Shown: in pieces, positions 35,321 to 43,009 of the stretch
How positions within the stretch are numbered: the first letter of the stretch is position 1
Layout: the number at the start of each line of letters is the position of its first letter
DNA from: an uncultured Collinsella sp.
Lineage (GTDB): Bacteria > Actinomycetota > Coriobacteriia > Coriobacteriales > Coriobacteriaceae
Reading direction: 5' to 3'
NCBI GenBank assembly: GCA_958450865.1
Contig: CAUDNY010000007.1
Span: 1 to 64,000 of the forward strand
DNA: 64,000 bases
Translations under genes and position numbers: made by a program
The notes under the pieces: model-generated
Seen by the model: only the letters and a program-made list of their open reading frames with translations
Told to the model about the DNA's origin: nothing
Databases searched by the model: none

Positions 35321-35644
35321 TTATACGAGGCTCAAAACGATATAGAGCACGATGCCCGAAACACAGCACCACAACATCGACTTTGTCTTGATTGCCACCA
35401 CCACGACGCCGGCAGCCGCAATCCAGGGAACCAAGGCAGGCCAGAGTCCCGCGTCGAACGCGCCGGGGCTCACCAAGTCGTTGGCGACCAGCGCGGCAAA
35501 GGCAGCGGGCGGGATATAACCCAGGGCCTCGGTAATGCGGGGCGACAGGGTCCGCCCGCGCAAGGCGAACGCCGGCGCGATGCGAAAGAACGCGATAGCA
35601 GCCCACGACGACAGCCACAGAACCAAGAATTCGTTAACGGGCAT
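35321..35644 (-). CDS. azlD: AzlD family branched-chain amino-acid exporter small subunit
   Basis: A 107-aa protein with three to four membrane segments (LGYIPPAAFAALVANDLV is typical of AzlD). With AzlC it exports branched-chain amino acids and analogues. The ATG at 35644 lies within the azlC 3' end (11-nt overlap), with GAGGTG upstream; the longer open frame above it is an out-of-frame shadow of azlC. Confidence 0.85.
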   Translation of the reverse strand: MPVNEFLVLWLSSWAAIAFFRIAPAFALRGRTLSPRITEALGYIPPAAFAALVANDLVSPGAFDAGLWPALVPWIAAAGVVVVAIKTKSMLWCCVSGIVLYIVLSLV

Positions 35645-36326
35645 CGCGGACACCTCTTCCGTCAAATACAGCATCGCACGCCAGCGCAATGGCAATGCCG
35701 ACCACGACGCTTGCCGGCACGGCAATATTCGTGAGGCCCAAGAACTTGCATACGGCGACGGACACCGCGCCCGAAACCGCCGCGACAACGTTGCCGCGCG
35801 ACAGCCGCTGCGAAAAGAGTAGACAGATAAAGAGCGACGTGCAGACGAAACTCGCAATAGCGGTGGGAACATCGACAACGGCACCGACGATGGCGCCCAT
35901 CGCGCACGAAGCGCCCCATGTCGCGATGAGGATCACGTTGAGCACGAAGGATTCGCGCGGGCCCCAATCCTCCCCCTCAACCAGCTTGGCAAGCGAGATG
36001 CCGTATGCCTCCTCGGTGAGCGTCGCGGCAACAGCCAGCGTCTGACGCTTCGAGGCGCCCGCCAGATGGGGTGCGATCGATGCCGAATAAAGTGCAAAGC
36101 GCGAGGAGATGGCGGCGACGCTCGCGATAATCGAAGGTGCCGGTACGCCCGCCAGCCAAAGATTGCAGATCATAAACTGGCCGCTGCCCGTCACAAACGT
36201 GCTGCTCAGAGCAAAGACCATCCAGGGCTCCATTCCCGTCTGCCCCATGATCATTCCGCACGGCGCGCCTATCGCAACATAGGTAAGCATCACTGGCCAG
36301 ACGATTTTAAAGATCCTAAGGACCAT
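35634..36326 (-). CDS. azlC: AzlC family branched-chain amino-acid exporter large subunit
   Basis: A 230-aa membrane protein with AzlC signatures: YVAIGAPCGMIMGQTG near the start, FVTGSGQFMI, and SRFALYSASIAPHL in place of the usual arginine-rich helix start. It is the main transport subunit and pairs with AzlD. ATG at 36326 is chosen because GGGAG lies 4 nt upstream and homology begins there. It is divergent from the HD gene across a 126-nt gap. Confidence 0.87.
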   Translation of the reverse strand: MVLRIFKIVWPVMLTYVAIGAPCGMIMGQTGMEPWMVFALSSTFVTGSGQFMICNLWLAGVPAPSIIASVAAISSRFALYSASIAPHLAGASKRQTLAVAATLTEEAYGISLAKLVEGEDWGPRESFVLNVILIATWGASCAMGAIVGAVVDVPTAIASFVCTSLFICLLFSQRLSRGNVVAAVSGAVSVAVCKFLGLTNIAVPASVVVGIAIALACDAVFDGRGVRDAR

Positions 36327-36385
36327 GCCACTCCCATTCTGGTAAGTCGTCTGCAGCGCGCCTCGCAACGCAGCAGAAATATCAA

Positions 36386-36421
36386 CCGGTGGCAATAAAG
36401 TTCGCCTACAATTGCCACCGG
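36386..36421. promoter_or_regulatory. 11-bp inverted repeat over a TACAAT box, candidate operator
   Basis: CCGGTGGCAAT (36386-36396) and its exact reverse complement (36411-36421) flank 14 bp. A plus-strand -10-like TACAAT (36407-36412) runs into the second arm, 40 nt before the HD gene. It could be an operator in the divergent azlC/HD promoter region or an RNA hairpin. Confidence 0.45.
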
Positions 36422-36452
36422 ATCGAAAGACACAACTTTTTAGGAAGTCATT

Positions 36453-37265
36453 ATGACAGCTATCGATCGAGACCGGGCGCGCGCGGCCTTCAAAAGCTAC
36501 ACCGATGCCTACGACGCCACCAACCCACGCATCGCGCTCAAAATCGAGCATACGTACCACGTGGCCGAGGCATGCGATGCCGTAGCGCGCGAGCAGGGCT
36601 GGTCGTCAGAAGATATTGACTTGGCGTGGCTTTGCGGCCTGCTACACGATATGGGCCGCTTCGAGCAGCTGCGACGCTGGGACACCTTTAAGGACGCCGA
36701 GAGCATGAGCCATGCAGCGCTGGGCATCGAGGTCCTCTTTGGCGAGAATCCCGCCGATGCACCCGCCGTAACGAGCATCCGCGACTTTATCGATGACCCG
36801 GCAGAAGATGAGCTCATCCGAGCGAGCATTGCCTATCACAGCGATTTCCGTCTACCCGCGCAGCTCGACGAGCGCACGCGGAGCTTCTGCGATATCGTGC
36901 GCGATGGTGACAAGATCGACATTATGCGCACCATCGCCGACAGCACCGTCGAGACCATCCTTAAGGTAGATGAGGACGCATTTCTCGCCAGCCACTTCTC
37001 GGCACCGACGCTGGCCGCCTTTGACGAACACCGCTGCGTCACGCGCGATGAGCGCGATGAGCCCGCCGACTTCTTGGTGGGGCTTATCTGCTTCATGTTT
37101 GAGCTCGTCTATCCGGCAAGCCGCGCGCTGGCGCGCGAGCAGGGCGATATCTACCGCCTGCTCGACGCGCCCTTTGGCATTACGCGGCCCTTTACCGACC
37201 CCGCCGCGCAGGCAACCTGGAGCCGCCTTAAGGACGAGCTGCGCCGCTGGCTGGCAAGCGCTTAG
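36453..37265 (+). CDS. HD domain phosphohydrolase
   Basis: A 270-aa HD-superfamily metal-dependent phosphohydrolase. Metal ligands are H33 or H36 (HTYHV), H65-D66 (LLHDMGRFEQ) and an aspartate in DGDKIDIM. The fold is that of small stand-alone HD proteins acting on nucleotides or phosphate esters; the substrate is unknown. AGGAAG lies 6 nt before the ATG. Its TAG overlaps the stop of the convergent etfA gene by 4 nt. Confidence 0.82.
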   Translation: MTAIDRDRARAAFKSYTDAYDATNPRIALKIEHTYHVAEACDAVAREQGWSSEDIDLAWLCGLLHDMGRFEQLRRWDTFKDAESMSHAALGIEVLFGENPADAPAVTSIRDFIDDPAEDELIRASIAYHSDFRLPAQLDERTRSFCDIVRDGDKIDIMRTIADSTVETILKVDEDAFLASHFSAPTLAAFDEHRCVTRDERDEPADFLVGLICFMFELVYPASRALAREQGDIYRLLDAPFGITRPFTDPAAQATWSRLKDELRRWLASA

Positions 37266-38467
37266 CACTCGAGCTGAGCCAGCAGCTCCTCAACGATCTC
37301 AACGGCATCGCCGACGACCTTGTACTGGGCGGCACCAAAGATGGGGGCATCCGGGTCCTCGTTGATGGCGACAATGCACTCCGCCCCACCGATGCCGGCG
37401 AGATGCTGGATAGCACCCGAGACACCGATGCTCACGAGGAGCTTGGGCGAGACCGATACGCCCGTCTGGCCAATTTGGTGGCGATACTCCAACCAGCCTG
37501 CCTCCACAATGGGACGTGTGCAACCAAGCTCGGCACCCAGGGCATCGGCGAGCTTTCGCATCAGGGGCAGATTCTTCTTGGAGCCGATGCCGCGGCCCAC
37601 CACGACCAGACGCTCGGCGTCGGCAATCGATGCCTGCTGCCCCCACTCCTCGGCGGGAATCGAGATCTCGACACGGGCCTTAACGTCTTCCGCAAGCATC
37701 ACCTGGGTGATCGTGCCGGAGCGGCTATAGTCAAACTCGGGCGCCTTAAAGATACCGGGGCGCACCGTTGCCATCTGCGGACGGTGGTTGGGGCAAATGA
37801 TGGTAGCCATCAAGTTGCCACCAAACGCCGGGCGCGTCTGCTGCAGCAAGCCCGTCTCCGTATCCATCGAAAGCACGGTGCAGTCAGCCGTGAGGCCCGT
37901 CTGCAGGCGCACGGCAACGCCAGGCGCCAGCTCGCGGCCAAACGCGGTCGCGCCGTACAGAATTGCCTCGGGCTTGCGCTCGGCCACCAGATCGCAGATC
38001 AGCCGGGCGTAGACCTCCGTATCGTTCTGGCGCAGGCGCTCGTCGCGGCACACTAGGACCTCGTCCGCGCCGGCACAAACCAGGTGTTCGAGGTCCCCGA
38101 GCGAGCCCTCGGGGCTCATGCCGACCAGTGCCACCAGACGGCAGCCGCGGGCATCGGCAAGCTCGCGCCCCTTGCCCATGAGCTCGTAGGCCACAGGAGC
38201 CACGGCGTCGTGCTCGTCAGTCTGCACGAAGACCCAAATGTCTCGATATGCGTCAAGGTCTACCGCACCGGCGGCCTCGTCGCGCTCGATCGAGATGGCG
38301 TTGACGGGGCAGGCGTCGACGCACCCGCCGCACAGGATACAGCCGCCGGTTACGCGGGCACAGCGATTGGGGCGCTCGCCCTCCACCACAATGCCGCCCG
38401 AGGCGCAGGCGCGAACGCAGCGACCACAGCCGATGCAGGCTTCGCTATCGATAATCAGCCCGCTCAT
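37262..38467 (-). CDS. etfA: Electron transfer flavoprotein alpha subunit with N-terminal 2x[4Fe-4S] ferredoxin domain
   Basis: A 401-aa EtfA. The N-terminus carries two [4Fe-4S] motifs (C11, C14, C17, C21 and C43, C46, C49, C53). These are followed by the Etf alpha domain (about 75-260) and the FAD-binding C-terminal domain (VGRGIGSKK, GQTGVSVSPKL, AINEDPDAPIF). An extra ferredoxin domain is known in the EtfA (LctC) of the electron-confurcating lactate dehydrogenase of Acetobacterium woodii. It begins directly after the etfB stop and follows the FAD dehydrogenase gene two positions upstream. Confidence 0.93.
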   Translation of the reverse strand: MSGLIIDSEACIGCGRCVRACASGGIVVEGERPNRCARVTGGCILCGGCVDACPVNAISIERDEAAGAVDLDAYRDIWVFVQTDEHDAVAPVAYELMGKGRELADARGCRLVALVGMSPEGSLGDLEHLVCAGADEVLVCRDERLRQNDTEVYARLICDLVAERKPEAILYGATAFGRELAPGVAVRLQTGLTADCTVLSMDTETGLLQQTRPAFGGNLMATIICPNHRPQMATVRPGIFKAPEFDYSRSGTITQVMLAEDVKARVEISIPAEEWGQQASIADAERLVVVGRGIGSKKNLPLMRKLADALGAELGCTRPIVEAGWLEYRHQIGQTGVSVSPKLLVSIGVSGAIQHLAGIGGAECIVAINEDPDAPIFGAAQYKVVGDAVEIVEELLAQLEC

Positions 38468-39283
38468 CTATGCCATCCCCTCGATAATCTTGGCAAGTTT
38501 TACCGCCTGCTCGGACGCCGTTCCCTCAACGGCCTCGCACGTTTGGTCGCGGTCGGGCACAAACGAGCGCACGACCTGCGTCGGTGATCCGGCAAGGCCG
38601 CAACGCGAGGGATCGGCGTTTACGTCGGCAGCGCTGGCCACGCGCACGTCTGCATCCTCGGCCGCGCGAATACCGGCAATACTCGGCATGCGCAGCTGGC
38701 CAATCTCCTTGGCGGTCGTCATCGCACACGGCATCTCCAGGTACACCGTCTCCTCGCCGGCATCGCAGCCATGGACGAGCGCCAGCGAGCCACACGTCGT
38801 AAATCCCGCGCTCTGCACACAGCTCACGTCGGTCACGCAGGGGATCTCAAAGGCGCCGGCCAGCTCGGGGCCGATCTGGGCCGTATCGCCGTCCACTGCC
38901 ATCTTGCCGCAGATGAGCAGGTCAAAGTCCTCATCGAGTGCCTCGATGCCGCATTTGAGGGCATAGGTGGTGGCTAGGGTATCGGCACCCGCAAAGGCTC
39001 GGTCGGTCAGCAGCAGCGCGTCGTCGGCACCGCGGGCGATGCAGTCGCGCAGCAGCGATTCGGTCGCGGGGATACCCATCGACACCACCGTCACACGCAC
39101 GTCCATGCCAAAGTCGATAAAGTCGTCCTTCAGCGTTAGCGCACATTCGAGGGCACTTGCATCGAAGGGATTAATGACCGCTTGCTTGCCATCACGCACG
39201 ATAGTATTGGTCTTGGGGTCCATCTTGACCTCGGTGCTTCCGGGCACCGCCTTGACGCACACCACCATATGGAAATCACTCAT
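38468..39283 (-). CDS. etfB: Electron transfer flavoprotein beta subunit
   Basis: A 271-aa EtfB, partner of the ferredoxin-EtfA. It shows the VVCVKAVPGSTEVK start, NPFDASALECAL, and the AMP/FAD-binding DGDTAQIGPELA region (about 143-154). In bifurcating Etfs this subunit holds the bifurcating FAD. ATG at 39283 is preferred (GGGGG 9 nt upstream); a GTG two codons earlier is closer to the ribosome site. There is a 2-nt gap from the dehydrogenase gene, a tight operon. Confidence 0.92.
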   Translation of the reverse strand: MSDFHMVVCVKAVPGSTEVKMDPKTNTIVRDGKQAVINPFDASALECALTLKDDFIDFGMDVRVTVVSMGIPATESLLRDCIARGADDALLLTDRAFAGADTLATTYALKCGIEALDEDFDLLICGKMAVDGDTAQIGPELAGAFEIPCVTDVSCVQSAGFTTCGSLALVHGCDAGEETVYLEMPCAMTTAKEIGQLRMPSIAGIRAAEDADVRVASAADVNADPSRCGLAGSPTQVVRSFVPDRDQTCEAVEGTASEQAVKLAKIIEGMA

Positions 39284-39285
39284 CT

Positions 39286-40887
39286 TCACGCGCCCCCTTT
39301 CTGGACGAGTTCATCCAAGAGCTTCTCCGTAAACAGGTTGCCGCGACCCAGCTGGCCGGCAGGATCGAGCTGGAGTTTGAGACGCGCCGACTCGACCATG
39401 GCCTCGTGGCCGTACATCGTCTCCAAGAAGCCCGCCTTGATCTTGCCGACGCCGTGTTCTGCGGAGACGGCGCCGCCCATGGCCGTGACCTCGGAAGCCC
39501 ACTGGGCAAAGAGCTCTCCGCCGCGGCGATAATCCTGCGCATCGCGCGGCAGGATGTTCACATGCAGATGGTTGTTCCCGATGTGTCCCCAGGCAGCAGA
39601 CTCAAGCCCGCTTTCGGCCAGCGTGCGGCGATAGAGGGCCATGACATCGGCAAGGCGTGCATTGGGCACCGACATATCCGATCCCAGCTTGGTAATGGTG
39701 GGGTCGATGCGGCGACGCTCGTCAATGAGCATATTGACACTCTCGGGGACCGCGTGGCGGAAGAACCGCTGGCACTCGCGATCGACTTCGGTGCGGGCGA
39801 CCCATGTCGCATCGTCGCGGCCGCCCGCAAGCTCCAGCACCCATCCCAGGTGGTACAGCTCCTCGGTCGCCTGCGCCTCGTCATCGCAGTCGAGCTCCAC
39901 GTAGACACAGACCTTTGCCTCGTCGTCGAGCGCCGGCAGTGAGGCAAACGCTGTCGACTGCTCGCGCTGGCGACGCAGGATATCCAGGGCGCCAGCATCG
40001 AAATACTCAATAGCGGCGGCATGGGACAGCACGGGACGCACGGAATCGGTAAAGGACACGGCCTTGTCTTCGCTATCGAAAAAGCAACTCACACCCCATA
40101 CGACCGAAAGTGCCGCCTGCAGGGCGATCTCGAGCTCGGTAATGACGCCGAGCGTGCCGCACGCACCGATAAAAAGATCGATGGCGTCCATATCGTCCGC
40201 AACAAAATACCCCGAGGCATTTTTGGTCTTGGGCATGGTGTAGTCAGGAAGATCAAGCTCGAATGTATGACCCTCTGCCGTCACGAGCGACAGGTGGCGG
40301 CCCTGGGCAAAAGCCTCGCCGCGCTGAAGCTCAAGCAAATCGCCATCAGCCAGCGCGACGTGGAGTCCCGTGATATGCGGGCGCATGGGACCGTAAGCGT
40401 AGCTGCGGGCGCCGGAGGCGTTGCATGCCGCCATGCCGCCCAGACAGGCAGATGCCTCGGTGGGATCGGTGGGAAAGAACTGCTCGGGGGACTCTTGGAA
40501 CTCCTCGTAGGCCTCAAGCGACGCCTGGTCCCAACCAGCGGTCGGCAGTACCTTCTTGCTCAGCTGCTTACGCAGCTCCGAGAGCACAACGCCCGGCTCC
40601 ACGCGCAGCAGAAATTGGCCTTGTTCATCGCGGCGAAGGCCCAAGTAGCGATTCATACGGGAAGTATTGAGGATATGCCCACCGTGGGGCACGGCACCGG
40701 CGGCAAGGCCAGTTCGGGCGCCCTGAACCGTTACCGGAACACGCTCGGCATGGAGCGTTTCCAAAATGGCACGGACCTCGTCTTCCGTTGTCGGAAACGA
40801 GATGCTCGACGCTTCGCCCGATGCGCGAGATTCATCGCGGCCATACTCTTCGAACTCGTCGGTGAAGGGTTTGATGGTTGCAGACAC
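39286..40887 (-). CDS. FAD-dependent 2-hydroxyacid (lactate) dehydrogenase, GlcD/LctD type
   Basis: A 533-aa flavoenzyme with an N-terminal PCMH FAD-binding domain (VTVQGARTGLAAGAVPHGG near 53-71) and a C-terminal FAD-linked oxidase domain ending with GHIGNNHLHVN and SAEHGVGKIKAGFL. It oxidises D- or L-lactate, glycolate or a similar 2-hydroxyacid. Direct linkage to ferredoxin-EtfA and EtfB fits the LctBCD complex, which drives lactate-dependent NAD reduction with ferredoxin oxidation. The GTG start has GGGGGAG 5 nt upstream. No lactate permease or racemase lies next to it. Confidence 0.88.
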   Translation of the reverse strand: MSATIKPFTDEFEEYGRDESRASGEASSISFPTTEDEVRAILETLHAERVPVTVQGARTGLAAGAVPHGGHILNTSRMNRYLGLRRDEQGQFLLRVEPGVVLSELRKQLSKKVLPTAGWDQASLEAYEEFQESPEQFFPTDPTEASACLGGMAACNASGARSYAYGPMRPHITGLHVALADGDLLELQRGEAFAQGRHLSLVTAEGHTFELDLPDYTMPKTKNASGYFVADDMDAIDLFIGACGTLGVITELEIALQAALSVVWGVSCFFDSEDKAVSFTDSVRPVLSHAAAIEYFDAGALDILRRQREQSTAFASLPALDDEAKVCVYVELDCDDEAQATEELYHLGWVLELAGGRDDATWVARTEVDRECQRFFRHAVPESVNMLIDERRRIDPTITKLGSDMSVPNARLADVMALYRRTLAESGLESAAWGHIGNNHLHVNILPRDAQDYRRGGELFAQWASEVTAMGGAVSAEHGVGKIKAGFLETMYGHEAMVESARLKLQLDPAGQLGRGNLFTEKLLDELVQKGGA

Positions 40888-41233
40888 GCGAACTCCCCCT
40901 TTAGCTAACTACAGTGTTTGCAGGGAGATGTTACCGCATCGTTTCGTCGACGTGTTCGAGACCGTCTCCATAATTGGCGATTTTTACGTTCGTGCAATTC
41001 GGCGAACGGCAAGGCTTCCTCGGCAGACGATGCTTTTGACACATATCGCCCCGCCGTCGCCGATCGCGCAAATGTCGCTCGAAAAAAGTTGGAGTATTTT
41101 TTACTGACTTTTACCTGCGGAGATGTCAATCCGTCAAGCATTTGGTCAGAAATTGGTCAAGTAGCGGCTGATACGGTCGGCGTCGACAGCCAAAACCGAT
41201 AGAAGTTTTGGTCCCAGAAGCAGGGAGGTTCCC
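40888..41233. other. 346-nt intergenic region, divergent promoters
   Basis: There is no credible gene. AT-rich tracts around 41080-41110 offer a weak plus-strand promoter (TTGGAG, 17 bp, TACCTG). Two direct repeats TTGGTCA (41142-41148 and 41153-41159) are spaced exactly 11 bp, one helical turn, and could be a regulator site for the surface-protein operon. Confidence 0.4.
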
Positions 41234-41530
41234 ATGGCATATTACTGGCCCCAGTACGGCGTCGCCATCGAGGTCGACGACGATCCCTATCTCCTGCCTT
41301 TCGACGAAGAGGCGTTCCCCGATACGGCGGTCTACCACGTCACCACCGATGTTATCTGCGACCCCGAGTCGTTCTCGGCGCTCGCCCACCACATCGCGCG
41401 TATCCACAACATCGAGCTCCCTCACGACTTTGACGAGCTCATCTACTCGCGCCGCCTGATGCTTCACATGCTCTTTGGAGCGGACCCGTCCACGTTCGCA
41501 CGTGTCTATACCACCAAGGACGCCGCATGA
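41234..41530 (+). CDS. Hypothetical 98-aa cytoplasmic protein
   Basis: Not recognised. It is an acidic, aromatic-rich soluble protein without signal peptide or membrane segment, with a DDDPYLLPFDEEAFPD stretch near residues 15-30. CAGGGAGG lies just before the ATG. Its stop overlaps the start of the next gene (ATGA, 4 nt), so the two are co-translated. It is the first gene of a five-gene plus-strand run of exported proteins and might regulate or chaperone them. Confidence 0.7.
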   Translation: MAYYWPQYGVAIEVDDDPYLLPFDEEAFPDTAVYHVTTDVICDPESFSALAHHIARIHNIELPHDFDELIYSRRLMLHMLFGADPSTFARVYTTKDAA

Positions 41531-42036
41531 GTGCGAAGAAGCCGCCCCGCCTTGCAGGACTGGGGCGTCGCAAGAAACTCGTCGTTGTCTGCCTGGCTAT
41601 CGTCTGCGCCCTTGTCGCCGTAGGGCTATACGCCTGGCAGTCGCAGCCCGTGCCCGAAGCGGGCGCCTCAGTCACGACGGCAGAGGGTAAATCGCGCCAA
41701 GAAATCCAAGATGAGCTCGATGCCATCGTCCGCGACAACATGATGACGATTTCGGTCGCGCCGGTCGCTCAGCTGCAGGAGAACGGCAAGCTGCGCGTCA
41801 ACGTGCAAAACGTCCAAGACAATATATTTCCCCAGCGATTCCGCGTCATCCAAAACGACGAGACCATGTACGAATCCGGTGTGGTCGAGACCGGCAAGAC
41901 AATCGAGACGTGCCCCGCCGGCGACATCAAAGAAGGCGAGGCGTACATCGAGATTCAGGCACTCGATGCCAAGACCCTCGACAGCCACGGCAATCCGACA
42001 CGTGTCAAGGTACGGGTTGAGCAAACCGAGAACTAG
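41527..42036 (+). CDS. Hypothetical membrane-anchored protein, 169 aa
   Basis: Not recognised. An N-terminal basic segment (GRRKK) is followed by one membrane helix (about 18-36), then a polar extracellular domain of about 130 residues predicted to be mainly beta strand in its second half (PQRFRVIQNDETMYESGVVE). It could be a surface or pilus-accessory protein anchored by an uncleaved signal. It overlaps the preceding gene by 4 nt. Confidence 0.72.
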   Translation: MSAKKPPRLAGLGRRKKLVVVCLAIVCALVAVGLYAWQSQPVPEAGASVTTAEGKSRQEIQDELDAIVRDNMMTISVAPVAQLQENGKLRVNVQNVQDNIFPQRFRVIQNDETMYESGVVETGKTIETCPAGDIKEGEAYIEIQALDAKTLDSHGNPTRVKVRVEQTEN

Positions 42037-42126
42037 CTTTTTCAGCCGACGCGGCACCGCGCGCAATTCATCAGCATTCGTCCAATCATCGCGGGGACGG
42101 CCCGCGGCGAATAGAAAGGAACGACC

Positions 42127-42726
42127 ATGGACATCACCAGGAACATGAACGGAGCCAGAGCGCTCGTCGTGGGCGCAGGGCTCGCGCTCGCGCTCGCAAT
42201 GGGCGCCGCCCCGACGCCAGCTATGGCAGCCGGGCGCGCTGGAACAACGAAAGTAATGGTCAGGACCGAGATCGACAACGTTGAGTTCAAAGTTCCGACG
42301 GTTATTCCCTTCGTCGCCAAGGCCGACGGCACGCTTCAGGGCCCCTCAGAAGACGCGACCACCATCGACAATCATTCGGCCTACGGCATCCATGTCACCA
42401 ACATGAAGATCGACGCCATGAACACCTGGACCATTGCCGCCGATGCCAAGGCCGGAACCGCGCAGAACTCCATCGACTTTAAGGTCGGCCCCGACGGCGC
42501 ACTCCAGAACGCAAGCGCCGCAATGCAGGGGACGGGCCTCGATCTTTCCAAGAATGCAGCCTTCGACATGGGCTACCAGGGCATTGCCGGCGGCACGGAC
42601 AAAATTAAGCTCAAGACAAGCGGAAACGTCGCCCGCGTCACGCGCGACATCTTCCACGTAACCGGCGAAGGCGATCAGGTTGCAACGATCACCTGGACGG
42701 TCGAGCCCGGTGCGCACGCGGCATAA
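42127..42726 (+). CDS. Hypothetical secreted protein, 199 aa
   Basis: Not recognised at family level. It has a clear Sec signal peptide (residues 1-35, cleavage near PAMAA). The mature part has VEFKVPTVIPFVAKADGTL and a beta-rich middle, and ends with ATITWTVEP, reminiscent of WxL-like or fibre-forming exported proteins, but this is only a resemblance. AGAAAGGA lies before the ATG. It overlaps the next gene by 17 nt. Confidence 0.72.
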   Translation: MDITRNMNGARALVVGAGLALALAMGAAPTPAMAAGRAGTTKVMVRTEIDNVEFKVPTVIPFVAKADGTLQGPSEDATTIDNHSAYGIHVTNMKIDAMNTWTIAADAKAGTAQNSIDFKVGPDGALQNASAAMQGTGLDLSKNAAFDMGYQGIAGGTDKIKLKTSGNVARVTRDIFHVTGEGDQVATITWTVEPGAHAA

Positions 42727-42991
42727 GGTCGTCGCCCTGGCCGCCGCCGTCAGCATCCTAGCGTTTGGGCCAGCCATGGCCTTTGCCCAGCAAGAACAGG
42801 CGCAGGCCGCCACGCAAGTGACGGTCGACCTCTCGGAGCTCGACCGCGGCGACCGCGAGGAACCGTTGGCACAGACAGACGACAGACGATGGCTCTTGGC
42901 AGCAGGCGCCACGGCAGCAGGCGCGGGAACCGCCGGCCTCGGTCTGCACATCAAACGCAGCCAGAAACGAAACACGGACAGGCCGCACTAA
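42710..42991 (+). CDS. Small exported protein with C-terminal membrane segment, 93 aa
   Basis: Not recognised. Starting from GTG at 42710 it has a signal peptide (VVALAAAVSILAFGPAMAFAQ), a short acidic segment (DLSELDRGDREEPLAQTDD) and a C-terminal hydrophobic stretch (about 60-80) ending in a positively charged tail. This is a type I membrane layout resembling a sortase-type tail without a visible LPxTG. The start overlaps the preceding gene; the ribosome site is weak, so coupling is likely. An alternative upstream start gives 103 aa. Confidence 0.62.
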   Translation: MRTRHKVVALAAAVSILAFGPAMAFAQQEQAQAATQVTVDLSELDRGDREEPLAQTDDRRWLLAAGATAAGAGTAGLGLHIKRSQKRNTDRPH

Positions 42992-43009
42992 ATTAGCTAA
43001 GGAGACCCC

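Noticed and set aside
40918..41202. Small open frame in the divergent intergenic region
   Set aside because: No ribosome site, Arg/Ser-rich composition, and it lies over the promoter region of two well-supported genes.
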